A DNA stretch of 64,000 nucleotides from an uncultured Poribacteria bacterium (GCA_951813545.1 OX638352.1:2992835-3056834), one strand, 5' to 3'; numbered from the stretch's first letter, positions 9,823 to 19,351 are shown. Numbers and translations are program-made. The notes: generated from the letters alone by a model not told the origin.

Positions 9823-9945
9823 TCATAAGTACTTAATCAACATACGTATGCAGGCGAGGTGGACGAAACCGAGATAGTTCACAACATGATACTCATAGCG
9901 AACCACCAAACGACGAAAATCTTCTATCTGACTGAAAAAACATTC
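9823..9945 (-). pseudogene. C-terminal remnant of an IS5-family-like transposase
   Basis: Read on the minus strand, about 40 codons ending at TGA (9823-9825) encode FRRLVVRYEYHVVNYLGFVH followed by LACIRML, the typical end of IS5-type DDE transposases. The reading frame is closed by a TAG at 9952-9954, and nothing else of the element remains. TATCTCATAA occurs on both sides, at 9819-9828 and 9953-9962. Confidence 0.8.
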
Positions 9946-10146
9946 TAAAGCCTATCTCATAAATACCAGTATGTCGGGACCTAAACTTCATTATAGGTTA
10001 AGAATGTAAACCCAGCAAAAAGGTTACATAGAAATGTATAATTCAGCAACAACCTTTTCCGTTAAAAAGGTAGGGTAAGGCGATTACTGAATTCTTTTCT
10101 GCTTTATGCTACAATTTTGATAAAAAGGTTCCAAAGAACGGACTAT
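9946..10146. other. Intergenic region before the surface-protein cluster
   Basis: It holds the second TATCTCATAA copy, the right copy of the 38-bp repeat and about 110 bp of AT-rich DNA before the plus-strand gene. No gene is supported. Confidence 0.5.
9998..10034. repeat. Direct repeat, right copy, flanking the ECF sigma gene
   Basis: Same orientation as the copy at 9103-9140; shares TTAAGAATG, CAGCAAAA and AGGTTACATA. Confidence 0.65.
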
Positions 10147-11694
10147 ATGGACAACACCTTTATTACCCGTATTATTCTACTGTTCTTCTTCTGCCCGGCT
10201 GTTGGCATTTGCCAAATGCAAGACGAGGCATCTTTTAGCGGCACGTTTGTTGATGCTGAAAATGGACACCCGATCACTGATGTTCTTGTGCGTGTTGCCC
10301 CTGAAGAGATCGGGCGTGTCTACCCGGACCGAGAGTTCGCGCACGCAACAGCAACAGATGCCAAAGGTGCTTTCTCACTGACTATTCCCAATGAACCGCA
10401 AACCTACTACGCTTTCTCACTCATGGTGCTCCATCCGCGATATCAGGCGAAACTCTTACAACAGGAGATGCTTCTGGGAAAGAATAAGTATGATTTAGGA
10501 GAGATTACGCTGAGGCGCACCTTGTCCCTGCGAGGTAACGTGTCTGGCACCAAAAATGCTGCTGGACTTGTTGTCAACTTAAAGATGCACAACAAGTCGG
10601 CGAATTTCTTTCGCGCCGCCGCACCGATTGAACACGCAGCGAAGATCGACACCGCAGGCAATTTCCACTTTGCCGAACTCTATCCAATCGAATACACCTT
10701 GACAGTTTCTCAGAACGATGTTATTATAGCGTATGTGGCATCTGTTAACCCACGAAAACAAGCGCAGGTTTCTGTTCGCATCGCAAAAGTGGAGACATTA
10801 CGTGGCAAGGTTGTCAACGCGCAGGAGCGTCCAATAGTGGGAGCACAGATTTACGCGACGCGGCACAGTGAAACGCCGGAGGGACACGATGTGGTACTCG
10901 CCGCGACACAGACAGATGATGCAGCCAACTTTCAGATACAGGTGCCGGAAACCGAGGCGCGATTTCTCTCGCTTGAGGTTAGCAAAATCGGCTACTTTTC
11001 GAGAATCTATGAGAACGTGGATATCGAAAAGATGCCGTCGATCATACCACTTGAAAAAGGGATTACCGTTGAAGGTCGCGTTATCCTACCAGCAGATGTT
11101 CACTTGGACGCGCAGTACACCGTGAAAGTTTTCCCCGCATACACACAGATGGAACTGAGTCTGAATCCGTTAGCGTTACATAAACCATTTTTATCAAAAT
11201 CCTTTCCTGTGACAGCGTCTGCCTTTATCATGGACAGGCTTTTTGCGGAAAAATATACTTTCTATATCGTTGGGGACGGCATCTCGGCAACGGGCATTGA
11301 TGTAGACGCGTCGATGAATTCCGAAGATATTCTTATTGTAGCGGATCAACCTGTAAAAGTGCTGCAGGGACAGGTGCTTTGGGCAGATACAGGCAAACCT
11401 ATCCATAACGCTATTGTCTCGCGTTCATGGTATCCTTGGGAGTTGCATCCCCACGACATGTCAATAACACTGGATCGGTTTGAAGTGGAAACGGATGCAG
11501 AGGGTAAATTCAAATTCAGCAATCTAACAGAGGCTCGTTATCAACTCTATATCCGTGCCATCCACGCAGTCTTTGAAGACACTACCGAGCATTACCAACG
11601 AACGCTTATTCACAAACAAGTCGAAATTCCGGCGTGTGGTACTGGATACCGTATTTATTTAGGCAGTCGAGATGGCATTCCTTTTGCAAAATAG
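10147..11694 (+). CDS. Secreted protein with repeated carboxypeptidase-regulatory-like domains
   Basis: 515 residues from the ATG at 10147, which starts a clean signal peptide (MDNTFITRIILLFFFCPAVG); the frame is open to a TTG at 10117, but that start would put charged residues in front. Several beta-sandwich units follow the pattern SGTFVDAENGHPITDVLVRV...TDAKGAFSLTIP, LRGKVVNAQERPIVGAQIYAT, VEGRVILP and LQGQVLWADTGKPIHNAIVS...TDAEGKFKFSNL. This is the CarboxypepD_reg/transthyretin-like fold common in surface proteins. No enzymatic domain is visible. Its 3' end overlaps the next gene by 23 nt, tying it to the A-B-A'-B' cluster. It lacks the LATTW tail. Confidence 0.8.
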   Translation: MDNTFITRIILLFFFCPAVGICQMQDEASFSGTFVDAENGHPITDVLVRVAPEEIGRVYPDREFAHATATDAKGAFSLTIPNEPQTYYAFSLMVLHPRYQAKLLQQEMLLGKNKYDLGEITLRRTLSLRGNVSGTKNAAGLVVNLKMHNKSANFFRAAAPIEHAAKIDTAGNFHFAELYPIEYTLTVSQNDVIIAYVASVNPRKQAQVSVRIAKVETLRGKVVNAQERPIVGAQIYATRHSETPEGHDVVLAATQTDDAANFQIQVPETEARFLSLEVSKIGYFSRIYENVDIEKMPSIIPLEKGITVEGRVILPADVHLDAQYTVKVFPAYTQMELSLNPLALHKPFLSKSFPVTASAFIMDRLFAEKYTFYIVGDGISATGIDVDASMNSEDILIVADQPVKVLQGQVLWADTGKPIHNAIVSRSWYPWELHPHDMSITLDRFEVETDAEGKFKFSNLTEARYQLYIRAIHAVFEDTTEHYQRTLIHKQVEIPACGTGYRIYLGSRDGIPFAK

Positions 11695-12460
11695 TAGGTG
11701 TATTTTGTGTCCGCTTCACCTAGCCGTACTTGTACTGATCATCACCCTCCAATTTCTTGTTTTTTCCGCAAGTGCTGGCTTGCACGGTACACTCAAAGAT
11801 GCGGAAAGAATCATCCTGCAGGAAACTGCCGTTCCTGAAGAGGCGGGCAGTTATTATCGGACACCCGGCAAATTTGTAGCATCTGAGGACGGAAACCGCT
11901 GGTTTGGACCGGAAATCGACAGCCGGGTGCTTTGCGGCACGATTACACACATATACAATGAAGCGGGATTTTTTGACATCATCTATACCAGAGAGGAGGC
12001 CAAAGTCTGGCCCTCTTCAAGACCGGGAAGGGTGTGGTGGTATCGGAAACAGGAGTGGCGTTTCGCAACCGCCGACACACCTTGGGGCACAGACACTGTC
12101 CGAATTACGCTCGCATCTGAGATTGGTTGGACAGACATTGACTCGGGGAACAGCATTACCGGATTTCCTTGGAGTGGATTCGAGGAACATTGGCGCGAGG
12201 GTGACATAATAAAATCCAAGTCGGAGGTAACGGGCTATTACCCACACGAACACGCTGGGAAAAAATATCTCGCGCCAAAATATTACAAAAGCGGGACTTT
12301 GAACTATATCTGTACAACCGGAAGCGGACGGCTTAATATGAAAATATTAAGCCATACCGATGGACACTTTATGGATCCGATATCTCGTCCCGAATTCAAC
12401 AAGCTCAGCCGCCGCGAAAAGCGCACAAATAATTGGTACGATTGCATCCCGCTGAAATAA
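11672..12460 (+). CDS. Secreted protein, module A copy 1; function unknown
   Basis: 262 residues with an N-terminal hydrophobic segment ending in VFSASAG, probably a signal peptide. It is a paralogue of the gene at 13192-13947. Shared blocks are SYYRTPG, RWFGPEIDS...LCG, QEWRFATADTPWG, SEIGWTDIDSG, GFPWSGFEEHWREGDII and the terminal WYDCI. The protein is very rich in Trp, Tyr and Gly, suggesting a beta-sheet surface protein, but I recognise no family. The start overlaps the preceding gene by 23 nt; TTG at 11705, with AGGTG just upstream, is an alternative. The module B gene follows after 15 nt. Confidence 0.7.
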   Translation: MAFLLQNSRCILCPLHLAVLVLIITLQFLVFSASAGLHGTLKDAERIILQETAVPEEAGSYYRTPGKFVASEDGNRWFGPEIDSRVLCGTITHIYNEAGFFDIIYTREEAKVWPSSRPGRVWWYRKQEWRFATADTPWGTDTVRITLASEIGWTDIDSGNSITGFPWSGFEEHWREGDIIKSKSEVTGYYPHEHAGKKYLAPKYYKSGTLNYICTTGSGRLNMKILSHTDGHFMDPISRPEFNKLSRREKRTNNWYDCIPLK

Positions 12461-12475
12461 GTAGGCACTCGCGAT

Positions 12476-13174
12476 ATGAAAAACATCGCACATACTTTAA
12501 AGGTACTCATCATCATTTATATTTTTCTCCTTTTGCAAGGGAACACGAATGCCGCTTTTTGGGAAGACCCCTTTGAACGCGAGGCAGCAAATGATTGGCA
12601 GCACGTAGGAAACGATTCCGTCTGGACAGTTGAAGATGGATTTTTAAGGGCAGAAATTCGGGCGCAAGAGCAGTGGAGCACTGTATTTGAACGCTACGAA
12701 TTCATCGCCTACCCTGGACCCTACAATGACTTTACGATTACCCTCGACACCGTCGGGGTGACGCAGGCTAGATTCGGTATTGCACTCGCGAAGCATTTCC
12801 GAAACCCTGTGACCGAAATAGAGGAATACGGTTATTACCTTTTTTTCACGAATGATATGCAAGCCTCAAGGGCCGGTGATGTGTTTATTGGACCTGGACA
12901 ACGCTGGAACACAGATGAACTTCAGCGGATGGAATTACACTTCAAAGACGGTAGGTTTCAACTGTACGCGGACAAGGAATCACGCCTCGATTTTCGTGAC
13001 GCGAACTTCACTCACATTGATACGATTGCTTTTGTGCTTGCTGGATTTGTTACGGAGGATGTCACTATAGGTAGCGCGTGGGTGGACACATTCACGATTG
13101 ATGGACTCGCCGTCACACCAAGACGGAGATTAGCGACAACATGGGCACGTTTAAAGAAAGGGTCTGACCCCTAA
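12476..13174 (+). CDS. Secreted lectin-like protein with LATTW tail, module B copy 1
   Basis: 232 residues with a signal peptide (about 1-27, ending GNTNA). The body begins WEDPFEREAANDWQHVGNDS followed by VWTVEDGFLRAE, a pattern typical of concanavalin-like beta-sandwich domains (DDF...W...DG.L). The C-terminus LAVTPRRRLATTWARLKK is the tail shared with four other secreted proteins in this window. It is a paralogue of the gene at 13997-14707 and lies 15 nt after module A copy 1. No catalytic residues can be assigned; binding a glycan at the cell surface is a guess from the fold pattern. Confidence 0.7.
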   Translation: MKNIAHTLKVLIIIYIFLLLQGNTNAAFWEDPFEREAANDWQHVGNDSVWTVEDGFLRAEIRAQEQWSTVFERYEFIAYPGPYNDFTITLDTVGVTQARFGIALAKHFRNPVTEIEEYGYYLFFTNDMQASRAGDVFIGPGQRWNTDELQRMELHFKDGRFQLYADKESRLDFRDANFTHIDTIAFVLAGFVTEDVTIGSAWVDTFTIDGLAVTPRRRLATTWARLKKGSDP

Positions 13175-13191
13175 TCACCGACAGCATACTT

Positions 13192-13947
13192 ATGAGAAAA
13201 CGAACATTGCCAAAAAACTTGGATCTGATTTTCGACGCGTTTTTACTCATGGTGGTCCTTTCCATCGGGTTTTGGAACACTTACGCCAAAGCACGATTGA
13301 ATCCGGGAGAGCGCGCCCAACCCGCGAATTCGGGATTCTATTATAGAACCCCCGGCGTAAATGGCCAGTGGTTTGGACCTGAAATAAACTCCCTCACCCT
13401 TTGTTCTGGGGTTCATAATCCTTATAACAACAGGGGTCGGTTCGACATCGTAGAAACCATTGAAAATGCGACGGTTTCCGCTTCACGCATTCGTGGGGCA
13501 CTACATTGGCGCCGTGGACAACAGTGGCGTTTCAGCACAACCGATACACCGTGGGGTACAAACTTCTCCTACATCACACTCCGCGACGATTTGGGGTGGA
13601 GTGAAATTAGTGCTGGCGGTGGAACAACGGGCTATCCTTGGAGTGGAATCGAGAGACATTGGCGCGACGGTAACATTATTCGCGCACAAGCCAGCGTTAT
13701 GGGTTGGCGGCGATATGCCCGCGGCGCAGAACGGTGGATCTGCCCGATGTATTACAAAATTGGCGGATGGGAAGGCGAAACCCTTGAAGTCAACTGCAAA
13801 ACCCTCAGAACATGGTTCCCTCCTGACTGGAATGTTCTGAAGCAGAGGGATAGGGACTTTGGTCCGCCAGTCGAACGGAAACCCGGTGTCCTGAGTCGAA
13901 AAGGAAAGAAAACGCAGCAGTGGTATGACTGCATAAGAATCAATTAG
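13192..13947 (+). CDS. Secreted protein, module A copy 2; function unknown
   Basis: 251 residues, paralogous to 11672-12460. The N-terminus has basic residues and a hydrophobic stretch (FDAFLLMVVLSIGFWNTYAKA) that can serve as a signal peptide or anchor. Conserved blocks: FYYRTPGVNGQWFGPEINS, QQWRFSTTDTPWG, DDLGWSEISAGGGTTGYPWS, GIERHWRDGNII and the terminal WYDCIRI. It starts 17 nt after module B copy 1, and module B copy 2 follows after 49 nt, so the pair A-B has been duplicated in tandem. No known family. Confidence 0.7.
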   Translation: MRKRTLPKNLDLIFDAFLLMVVLSIGFWNTYAKARLNPGERAQPANSGFYYRTPGVNGQWFGPEINSLTLCSGVHNPYNNRGRFDIVETIENATVSASRIRGALHWRRGQQWRFSTTDTPWGTNFSYITLRDDLGWSEISAGGGTTGYPWSGIERHWRDGNIIRAQASVMGWRRYARGAERWICPMYYKIGGWEGETLEVNCKTLRTWFPPDWNVLKQRDRDFGPPVERKPGVLSRKGKKTQQWYDCIRIN

Positions 13948-13996
13948 AAACTCTTCCTATGGGAGCAATCCCCGAATCGCGCACCAACAAATCAGG

Positions 13997-14707
13997 TTGA
14001 ATTCTATGCCATACAGAAACGCCACAATCTTTATACTCATTTACACCTTCATCAGCTGCACGCTCTCTGCCTCTGGGGAGACTTGGCACGACGATTTCAA
14101 TGTCGAAAATCCCACAGCGTGGCGGATTGTCGGAAACGACTCTGTCTGGAAAGTAAGCGACGGGTTCCTACGCGCAGAAGTGAATCGGGAATGGGAGGTA
14201 GGATATGAACTGTATGAATTCACAGCGCTCCCGCCACCCTACAGGAACTTCACAATCACAATAAACGACTTCGGTGGCGACAAGACGCGTTTCGGTTTCT
14301 GTGTGGGGCGGCGTTTTCCCGATACGCCGGAAGAAGATCCGTTCTTTTACGTGTTTTTCCCAGACGAAATCAGAGCGAGACGTTTTGATGGCAAAGGGAG
14401 CAGCCACCCCTTTCGGATCCGACTTTCCAGAGAACCGCGCATCCGTTGGGAAACCGATGTCCTCACAGAGATGAAACTGTATTTTAATTCAGGGCACTTT
14501 GTGCTGTTCGCAGATGGTGAATTCCGCACAGCATTTCAAGATGCTAACTTTGATAAGATTGAGATTCTCGGCTTCGTTATGGAGGGTATTAATATCGCAA
14601 ACGAGTGGGTTGGCGAGGGATGGGCTGATTCTTTCACCATTTCCGGACTAAACCTCACGCCAGAAGTCAAATCAACCTTAACGTGGGGTCAACTCAAGAC
14701 GAGATAG
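13997..14707 (+). CDS. Secreted lectin-like protein with LATTW-type tail, module B copy 2
   Basis: 236 residues; signal peptide up to about residue 28 (ending LSASG). It is a paralogue of 12476-13174: WHDDFNVENPTAWRIVGNDS, WKVSDGFLRAEV, FTITINDFGGDKTRFGF and FRTAFQDANFDKIEILGFVM align with it. The terminal LTPEVKSTLTWGQLKTR is a divergent member of the shared tail. It closes the A-B-A'-B' cluster; the EamA transporter gene starts 27 nt later and may be on the same transcript. Confidence 0.7.
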   Translation: MNSMPYRNATIFILIYTFISCTLSASGETWHDDFNVENPTAWRIVGNDSVWKVSDGFLRAEVNREWEVGYELYEFTALPPPYRNFTITINDFGGDKTRFGFCVGRRFPDTPEEDPFFYVFFPDEIRARRFDGKGSSHPFRIRLSREPRIRWETDVLTEMKLYFNSGHFVLFADGEFRTAFQDANFDKIEILGFVMEGINIANEWVGEGWADSFTISGLNLTPEVKSTLTWGQLKTR

Positions 14708-14734
14708 ACATCCACCGACTTATTACTTACATCT

Positions 14735-15634
14735 ATGCTTGAAAAAGAATTTAGGAACGAAGACCCCTCTGGCAAGATTATTGCCTTTATGCTGCTCATT
14801 GTTTCTCTTATAGGTGGCGGTCCATTCGCAGTTAAACTCGGACTGCAAGGCATTCCACCGCTAAAAATGGCACTCTTCCGTTGCATATTAGGCATTATCG
14901 CCGTTGGTGGAGTAGGACTCTATTATGGGATGTCAATGCGGATGCGCTTCGAGGAACTCCGCCGTTTGCTCCTGATCGCCGCCCTTTACGCCTTGCATAC
15001 GATTACGTTGAACATCGGTACCCAATTCACAACAGCCGCTCGCTCGACCATTTTTTTTAGCCTCTACCCGCTTTTCACAGTCCTGTTCGGACACTTCTAT
15101 CTTCCAAACGATCGGCTCTCTGCCACGAAAATATTGGGAATTCTCACCGCCTTCGGTGGGGTCTTTCTTGCCCTCATGCCGAATTTGCAAGGTAGCAGTG
15201 TTACGGCGTACCTCATCGGCGACTTGATCGTAATCCTCGGGGCGTGTTTCTTGGGACTCCGCATTACATTGACAAAAGTATTCGTTCAGGACATTTACCC
15301 ATATCGTTTGCTCGTCTGGCTGTTAGGTTTAAACATTCCGTGTTTTTACCTCCTGAGTCTCATTTTTGAGCGGGATAAACCGATCGAATGGACGTTAGAA
15401 AGCACCGCAGGATTGCTCTACCAAGGATGGATTGTCACGGGTTTCTGCTTTTTAGGGTTGACATGGACACTAAGAAGATACAAGGCGAGTAAATTGGTTG
15501 TCTTTTCTTTTTTCATGCCGCTGTCGGGCGTTCTGTTTAGTCGTCTGTTCTTAGGTGATGAGATGACCTTTGGTTTGTTGGCTGGCACTGCATTGGTGGC
15601 GGTCGGGATTTATCTTGTGAATAGGCAAAGTTAA
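14735..15634 (+). CDS. EamA/DMT-superfamily transporter
   Basis: A 299-residue inner-membrane protein with about ten hydrophobic segments in two halves, the EamA duplication. Blocks such as GGGPFAVKLGLQGIPPLKMALFR, ARSTIFFSLYPLFTVLFGH, LGILTAFGGVFLAL and FFMPLSGVLFSRLFLGDEMT are family-typical. Substrates of this family are diverse metabolites and cannot be read from sequence. It lies 27 nt after module B copy 2 in the same orientation. Confidence 0.88.
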   Translation: MLEKEFRNEDPSGKIIAFMLLIVSLIGGGPFAVKLGLQGIPPLKMALFRCILGIIAVGGVGLYYGMSMRMRFEELRRLLLIAALYALHTITLNIGTQFTTAARSTIFFSLYPLFTVLFGHFYLPNDRLSATKILGILTAFGGVFLALMPNLQGSSVTAYLIGDLIVILGACFLGLRITLTKVFVQDIYPYRLLVWLLGLNIPCFYLLSLIFERDKPIEWTLESTAGLLYQGWIVTGFCFLGLTWTLRRYKASKLVVFSFFMPLSGVLFSRLFLGDEMTFGLLAGTALVAVGIYLVNRQS

Positions 15635-15713
15635 AGTGTGCATCAACAACTATTATCTAAAAACTCCGCCTGCTGCTCCCCAAATACCTCTCCGATTTTT
15701 AGCGAATTTTAGG

Positions 15714-16538
15714 TTAGTTGCTGAAATTCTGTACAACGAGTGTCAAATCGAGGATATTAACGGCACCGTCGCCGTTCACGTCCGCATCTGCATTTACTTC
15801 TCCAAAGTGAGAAGCGATAAAGACAAGATCCAATATGTTAATAACGCCGTCACCCGTTACATCATAAGTGGATGTATCCGTGAGCAGATTGGAACTTACC
15901 AAATTAAAGACAATCTCCTGATCGGTCTCGACTCTAACGATCCCAATATTCGGTGCTAGCCATTGGTAAGAGATAGAACGGCTTACTGACAACGTAAAGA
16001 CGGTTCTTGAATCAAGCTGAATTTTAAGGCAATTTTCAAATGTCCCCGCGGGTGTTACCACATCTTCTACTGCGACAACTTCGTAAACGCTGGAGACTGA
16101 AACTGGCCCTGTGAGTATAACCTCTGTTTCCAATACGAACTCCCATGAATCCCCAAGTTCTAATGACGCTGGGAAAAACAGAGCAGGCGGCGATAATATA
16201 GCTACTGCTGTCCCGAAAACTGAACCGAGTTCCGCAACAACTTTATGCAATTTTACGCCGTCGTCGTCAAAATGCATAAAGTACACTTCACCCGTGGTTT
16301 CGTCTGTACCTAACGTTTCCGCTTTTCTTTTTAGAAGTGTGATCTCTTTATCTTCAAAACGTTCTTCAGCAGCTTCAACCGTGTAAGTAATCCGTTCAGT
16401 TCCATCCTCGGTCTCCAACACCGACATATTACCTAAATCCAGAGGATAATACCTTAGAGTCGCTGCTGTTAGAACAGCGGAAGTATAGAACAATAAAAGC
16501 ATCAACGACAGTAGCAAGATACATCTCTTTTCAATCAC
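15714..16538 (-). CDS. Secreted protein with C-terminal dockerin-like repeats
   Basis: 274 residues with a signal peptide (MIEKRCILLLSLMLLLFYTS, cleavage near TAA). The middle is beta-rich (GDSWEFVLETEVILTGP and VTPAGTFENCLKI), reminiscent of secreted domains that measure a converted quantity, but I cannot name it. The C-terminus holds two calcium-loop units, DVTGDGVINILDLVFIASHF and DVNGDGAVNILDLTLVVQNF, of the dockerin type I pattern. No cohesin is seen in the window. The gene is convergent with the EamA transporter. Confidence 0.75.
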   Translation of the reverse strand: MIEKRCILLLSLMLLLFYTSAVLTAATLRYYPLDLGNMSVLETEDGTERITYTVEAAEERFEDKEITLLKRKAETLGTDETTGEVYFMHFDDDGVKLHKVVAELGSVFGTAVAILSPPALFFPASLELGDSWEFVLETEVILTGPVSVSSVYEVVAVEDVVTPAGTFENCLKIQLDSRTVFTLSVSRSISYQWLAPNIGIVRVETDQEIVFNLVSSNLLTDTSTYDVTGDGVINILDLVFIASHFGEVNADADVNGDGAVNILDLTLVVQNFSN

Positions 16539-17007
16539 TAATATCTCCTTTATCAGTTTAGATAAGTGAGTGTTTGAAGGACTGGAGCCACATTGGCACC
16601 TTAATGGAATTTCGTCTTTTCCGGTTCAATCCATCATACATCTTTGTACAAAACCCTCATTGGAATAGCACACGGAACCTGAAAAGTCAAACGAAAAGCC
16701 CAAGTTCATGGACAGGTGCCCTTTTCTGGATTAGCAACATTGACAATCCCTTAAATCCACAATTCTGTCAATCCCAAAATCCTGATTCAGACAAAATACT
16801 ACACAACTAAAACTACTGGCAAGATTTCCCAACCACGCTTCTTCCAAGATAAAAAACAAGTTGCTTCTTTGAATTGAGTGATGTTATCATGCACAACGTG
16901 AGCCCGACTTAAGCGCGTAGGTTGGGTTAAATGGAACATGAAAAATCACACGTACCTCCGGGAATTTTAGACAAAATACCAGTGGAATTCGACCCTTTAT
17001 CCAAGCT
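16539..17007. other. Intergenic region without a supported gene
   Basis: A short plus-strand ORF at 16574-16810 is not protein-like. The region holds the AATCC-type repeat at 16744-16792 and, near 16918, a GTAGGTTGGGTT motif like those in common intergenic palindromes. Confidence 0.5.
16744..16792. repeat. Dispersed AATCC-type repeat, copy 1
   Basis: Runs of AATCC spaced 9-10 nt apart end in GATTCAGAC. The reverse complement of 46781-46815 has the same pattern and the same GATTCAGAC end. Confidence 0.5.
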
Positions 17008-18009
17008 ATGTCCAGACGCACAATCCTCACAACGATCATCATTCCCGTACTACTGATCTCAGGGCTTATTATTGTTCTCATCAACAATCCTCGGGAATCT
17101 CCAGCAGAGTTAGTCTTTGTGCAACAACAGATTCACTTCGGAACGCTCCGAGAATGGGAAGGCTCTGTAACACAACCGCTGACAGCACGAAACGTAGGTA
17201 GAGACCCACTCCACATTCAGAGGATTCACACAGGGTGCAGTTATGCTGAAATCACAGGACCGGATGTCATCCAACCGGATGGAGAAAGCACATTTCAAAT
17301 AGTCCTCAACCCAGAACTCCTGCCCACTGATGAGACCTCAGCAACTGCTACCATCTTCACAAATAGCCGTAAGACCCCGATTGTCTATTTGACGATCATC
17401 GCCGCCGCGAAACGGTTCGCTACGCTTAGTCCTGATGTCTGTGAGTTTGGGAATATTCTCCCTGAAACAACGCATGAGAAGAAGGTCAGACTTTCTGTGA
17501 ACGTCCCACTCAATACGTCTGACATTCGCCTCTTACCTTCAACGCATCAAGAAATTAGATGGAACATGATTCCTGATTCGGGTGCAGATACCTTTCTGAT
17601 TGCAATTCAACTTGGTCCACTCAAGGAGAGAGGACTCTTTTCATCACTCGTCACTGTGGCTTTTCCGAACGGACGAACATTGACCCTGCCCGTTGCTGCT
17701 AAAGTCGTCTCACCGGTGACCGCTCAGCCACAGACGTTGTTCTATGGAACAGGGGTTCCAGGGACACGACGATCGCTGGAATTCACGCTTTCCGCTGAAA
17801 TCCCTTTTGAGGTCCTAAAAGTCGTGGTCCCTGCCGATTTAGTAGTCAATGACCTGAGCGGTCCCGACGAACAGCGTCAGAAAAGGTTGAAGGTTGTGTG
17901 GACTGTGCCAAATTCGCCTGCATCTTTACGTGACAATATCCAAGTACTGACCACGATAGACCCACTTCCACTCGACATTCCCGTCTACGGATTCATCCAA
18001 AAAGACTAA
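17008..18009 (+). CDS. DUF1573-type membrane-anchored protein
   Basis: 333 residues with an N-terminal membrane anchor (about 7-26). Residues 40-115 match the DUF1573 pattern: FGTLREWEGSVTQPLTARNV, then GRDPLHIQRIHTGCSYAEI, then a series of beta strands. Most homologues have SCGCT where this one has TGCSYAE. Two further beta-sandwich stretches follow (about 135-235 and 240-330). The protein is likely periplasmic or surface-exposed; the family has no established function. Confidence 0.75.
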   Translation: MSRRTILTTIIIPVLLISGLIIVLINNPRESPAELVFVQQQIHFGTLREWEGSVTQPLTARNVGRDPLHIQRIHTGCSYAEITGPDVIQPDGESTFQIVLNPELLPTDETSATATIFTNSRKTPIVYLTIIAAAKRFATLSPDVCEFGNILPETTHEKKVRLSVNVPLNTSDIRLLPSTHQEIRWNMIPDSGADTFLIAIQLGPLKERGLFSSLVTVAFPNGRTLTLPVAAKVVSPVTAQPQTLFYGTGVPGTRRSLEFTLSAEIPFEVLKVVVPADLVVNDLSGPDEQRQKRLKVVWTVPNSPASLRDNIQVLTTIDPLPLDIPVYGFIQKD

Positions 18010-18095
18010 GCAACCTTGTGTAAGAGGGGGCTTCAGCCCGTGATTTCTGTGGGAACTGACGACTGATAACTGACGACTAACAACCAAATAAACAC

Positions 18096-18125
18096 TTGAC
18101 AGAATACGGCAAATTGTAGTATCAT
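18096..18125 (+). promoter_or_regulatory. Putative sigma-70 promoter
   Basis: TTGACA (18096-18101) and TATCAT (18120-18125) with 18 bp between, about 40 bp before the membrane-protein gene. Confidence 0.5.
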
Positions 18126-18165
18126 TATATATTAAGAACACGCAAAAAAGCAGAAGAAACCCTTC

Positions 18166-19290
18166 ATGGAAAAATGCTACTTCGATTTCAGGGATATTTT
18201 CCAAGTTATCCGGTACGGATTCAGTGGACGAAAGATCGCTGTTCATTTCATTGGACTCGTGTTGGCGTATCTGATTTATGAAACTTTGGTGTATCTCAGC
18301 CTTTTCAGTGTAGGGGGAACCGCTGTACCGGACTTTTGGAACAAATACGCGCTCTTACCCGTACCGCCCATCGGTGATGCAAGACTTGAACAGACAACTG
18401 AAATCGCGATGTGGATAGGGGTAGCAAGCTTCGCATGCATCTTCTTCTTAGGAAGCACAGTGGTTTCCAAAATCACCATTGAACAACTTCGTGGGGATTT
18501 CTTCTTTTCAGTTGGGGATGCCGTAACTTTTCTCAAAAGGCATTGGAAATCAGTCTTGGGGGCGTTCATTGGTTTGCTCCTTATCCAGATATTTCTTGCG
18601 TTAATACCCCTCAGTATTGCGGGAATCGGAAAGTTACCAGCAGTGGGAAAACCTTTCCTCATGCTCACCTCGCTGCTCATGCCGATCGGCTTTTTCCTCG
18701 GGTTGCTGACGGTGTTAATAGTGATTGTTTTTAGTGTCGGTTTACTCTTTGTGCCGGCTGTTGTTGCCACAACAGGTGCCGATGCGTTTGAAACAATCTA
18801 TCAGCAATTCGCAATCGTTTGGAACAAACCTTGGCTGTTGGTGTGCTATGAGGCGATGTTGCTTCTTATCAAACTTATTTTCGTGCCTATTTGGGGACTC
18901 TTTTGTCTCGCTGGCTTTTCGATCGTGATGCTCCCGATGCATCTCGTTCATACGGAAACGATGCAGCAATTCATGGGCTATGCGAACTTATGGCTCGGCG
19001 GGGCTGTCGAAAAGTTAGCAACACTGCCTTATATTAATAATTTCGGTGTCTTTGACATCGGCACGAACGCGCAAATGCCAACATTGACAGGGACAGAGGC
19101 AGTCACAACACCAGTGATCTCTGTCTTCCTGACGATTACGCTGCTCATCAGTGTGGGGTTAGTTATTGCGTACCTGTTTTCAATCGCTTCCGCTGGAAAC
19201 ACGGTAATTTATACGATCGTGCGAAAGAAAATTGATGGACAGAATTTGTTAGTACAACCTGACGCAGAACCAATAGAAACCGCGAACTGA
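18166..19290 (+). CDS. Multi-pass membrane protein, function unknown
   Basis: 374 residues with about seven hydrophobic segments, the main ones near 25-45, 84-102, 122-150, 160-195, 226-262 and 310-335. The layout (helices separated by short soluble stretches, with a conserved-looking [12 protein letters not shown] after the central hydrophobic block) resembles uncharacterised membrane proteins that precede export genes. I cannot name a family. It starts about 40 bp after a plausible promoter, and secA follows after 62 bp in the same direction, so they may be co-transcribed. Confidence 0.7.
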   Translation: MEKCYFDFRDIFQVIRYGFSGRKIAVHFIGLVLAYLIYETLVYLSLFSVGGTAVPDFWNKYALLPVPPIGDARLEQTTEIAMWIGVASFACIFFLGSTVVSKITIEQLRGDFFFSVGDAVTFLKRHWKSVLGAFIGLLLIQIFLALIPLSIAGIGKLPAVGKPFLMLTSLLMPIGFFLGLLTVLIVIVFSVGLLFVPAVVATTGADAFETIYQQFAIVWNKPWLLVCYEAMLLLIKLIFVPIWGLFCLAGFSIVMLPMHLVHTETMQQFMGYANLWLGGAVEKLATLPYINNFGVFDIGTNAQMPTLTGTEAVTTPVISVFLTITLLISVGLVIAYLFSIASAGNTVIYTIVRKKIDGQNLLVQPDAEPIETAN

Positions 19291-19351
19291 TAAAATCCAT
19301 GCCTTCACTGGCACAGCGTGCTACAGTAGGAGCCTCAATAGGATAGCAACT

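Noticed and set aside
9103..10034. The 38-bp repeats as promoters recognised by the ECF sigma factor
   Set aside because: Both copies point the same way on the plus strand, but only one lies before a plus-strand gene; the other would read into the antisense of the sigma gene.
16574..16810. 78-residue plus-strand ORF
   Set aside because: Part of it is read from the AATCC repeat, and composition is not protein-like.
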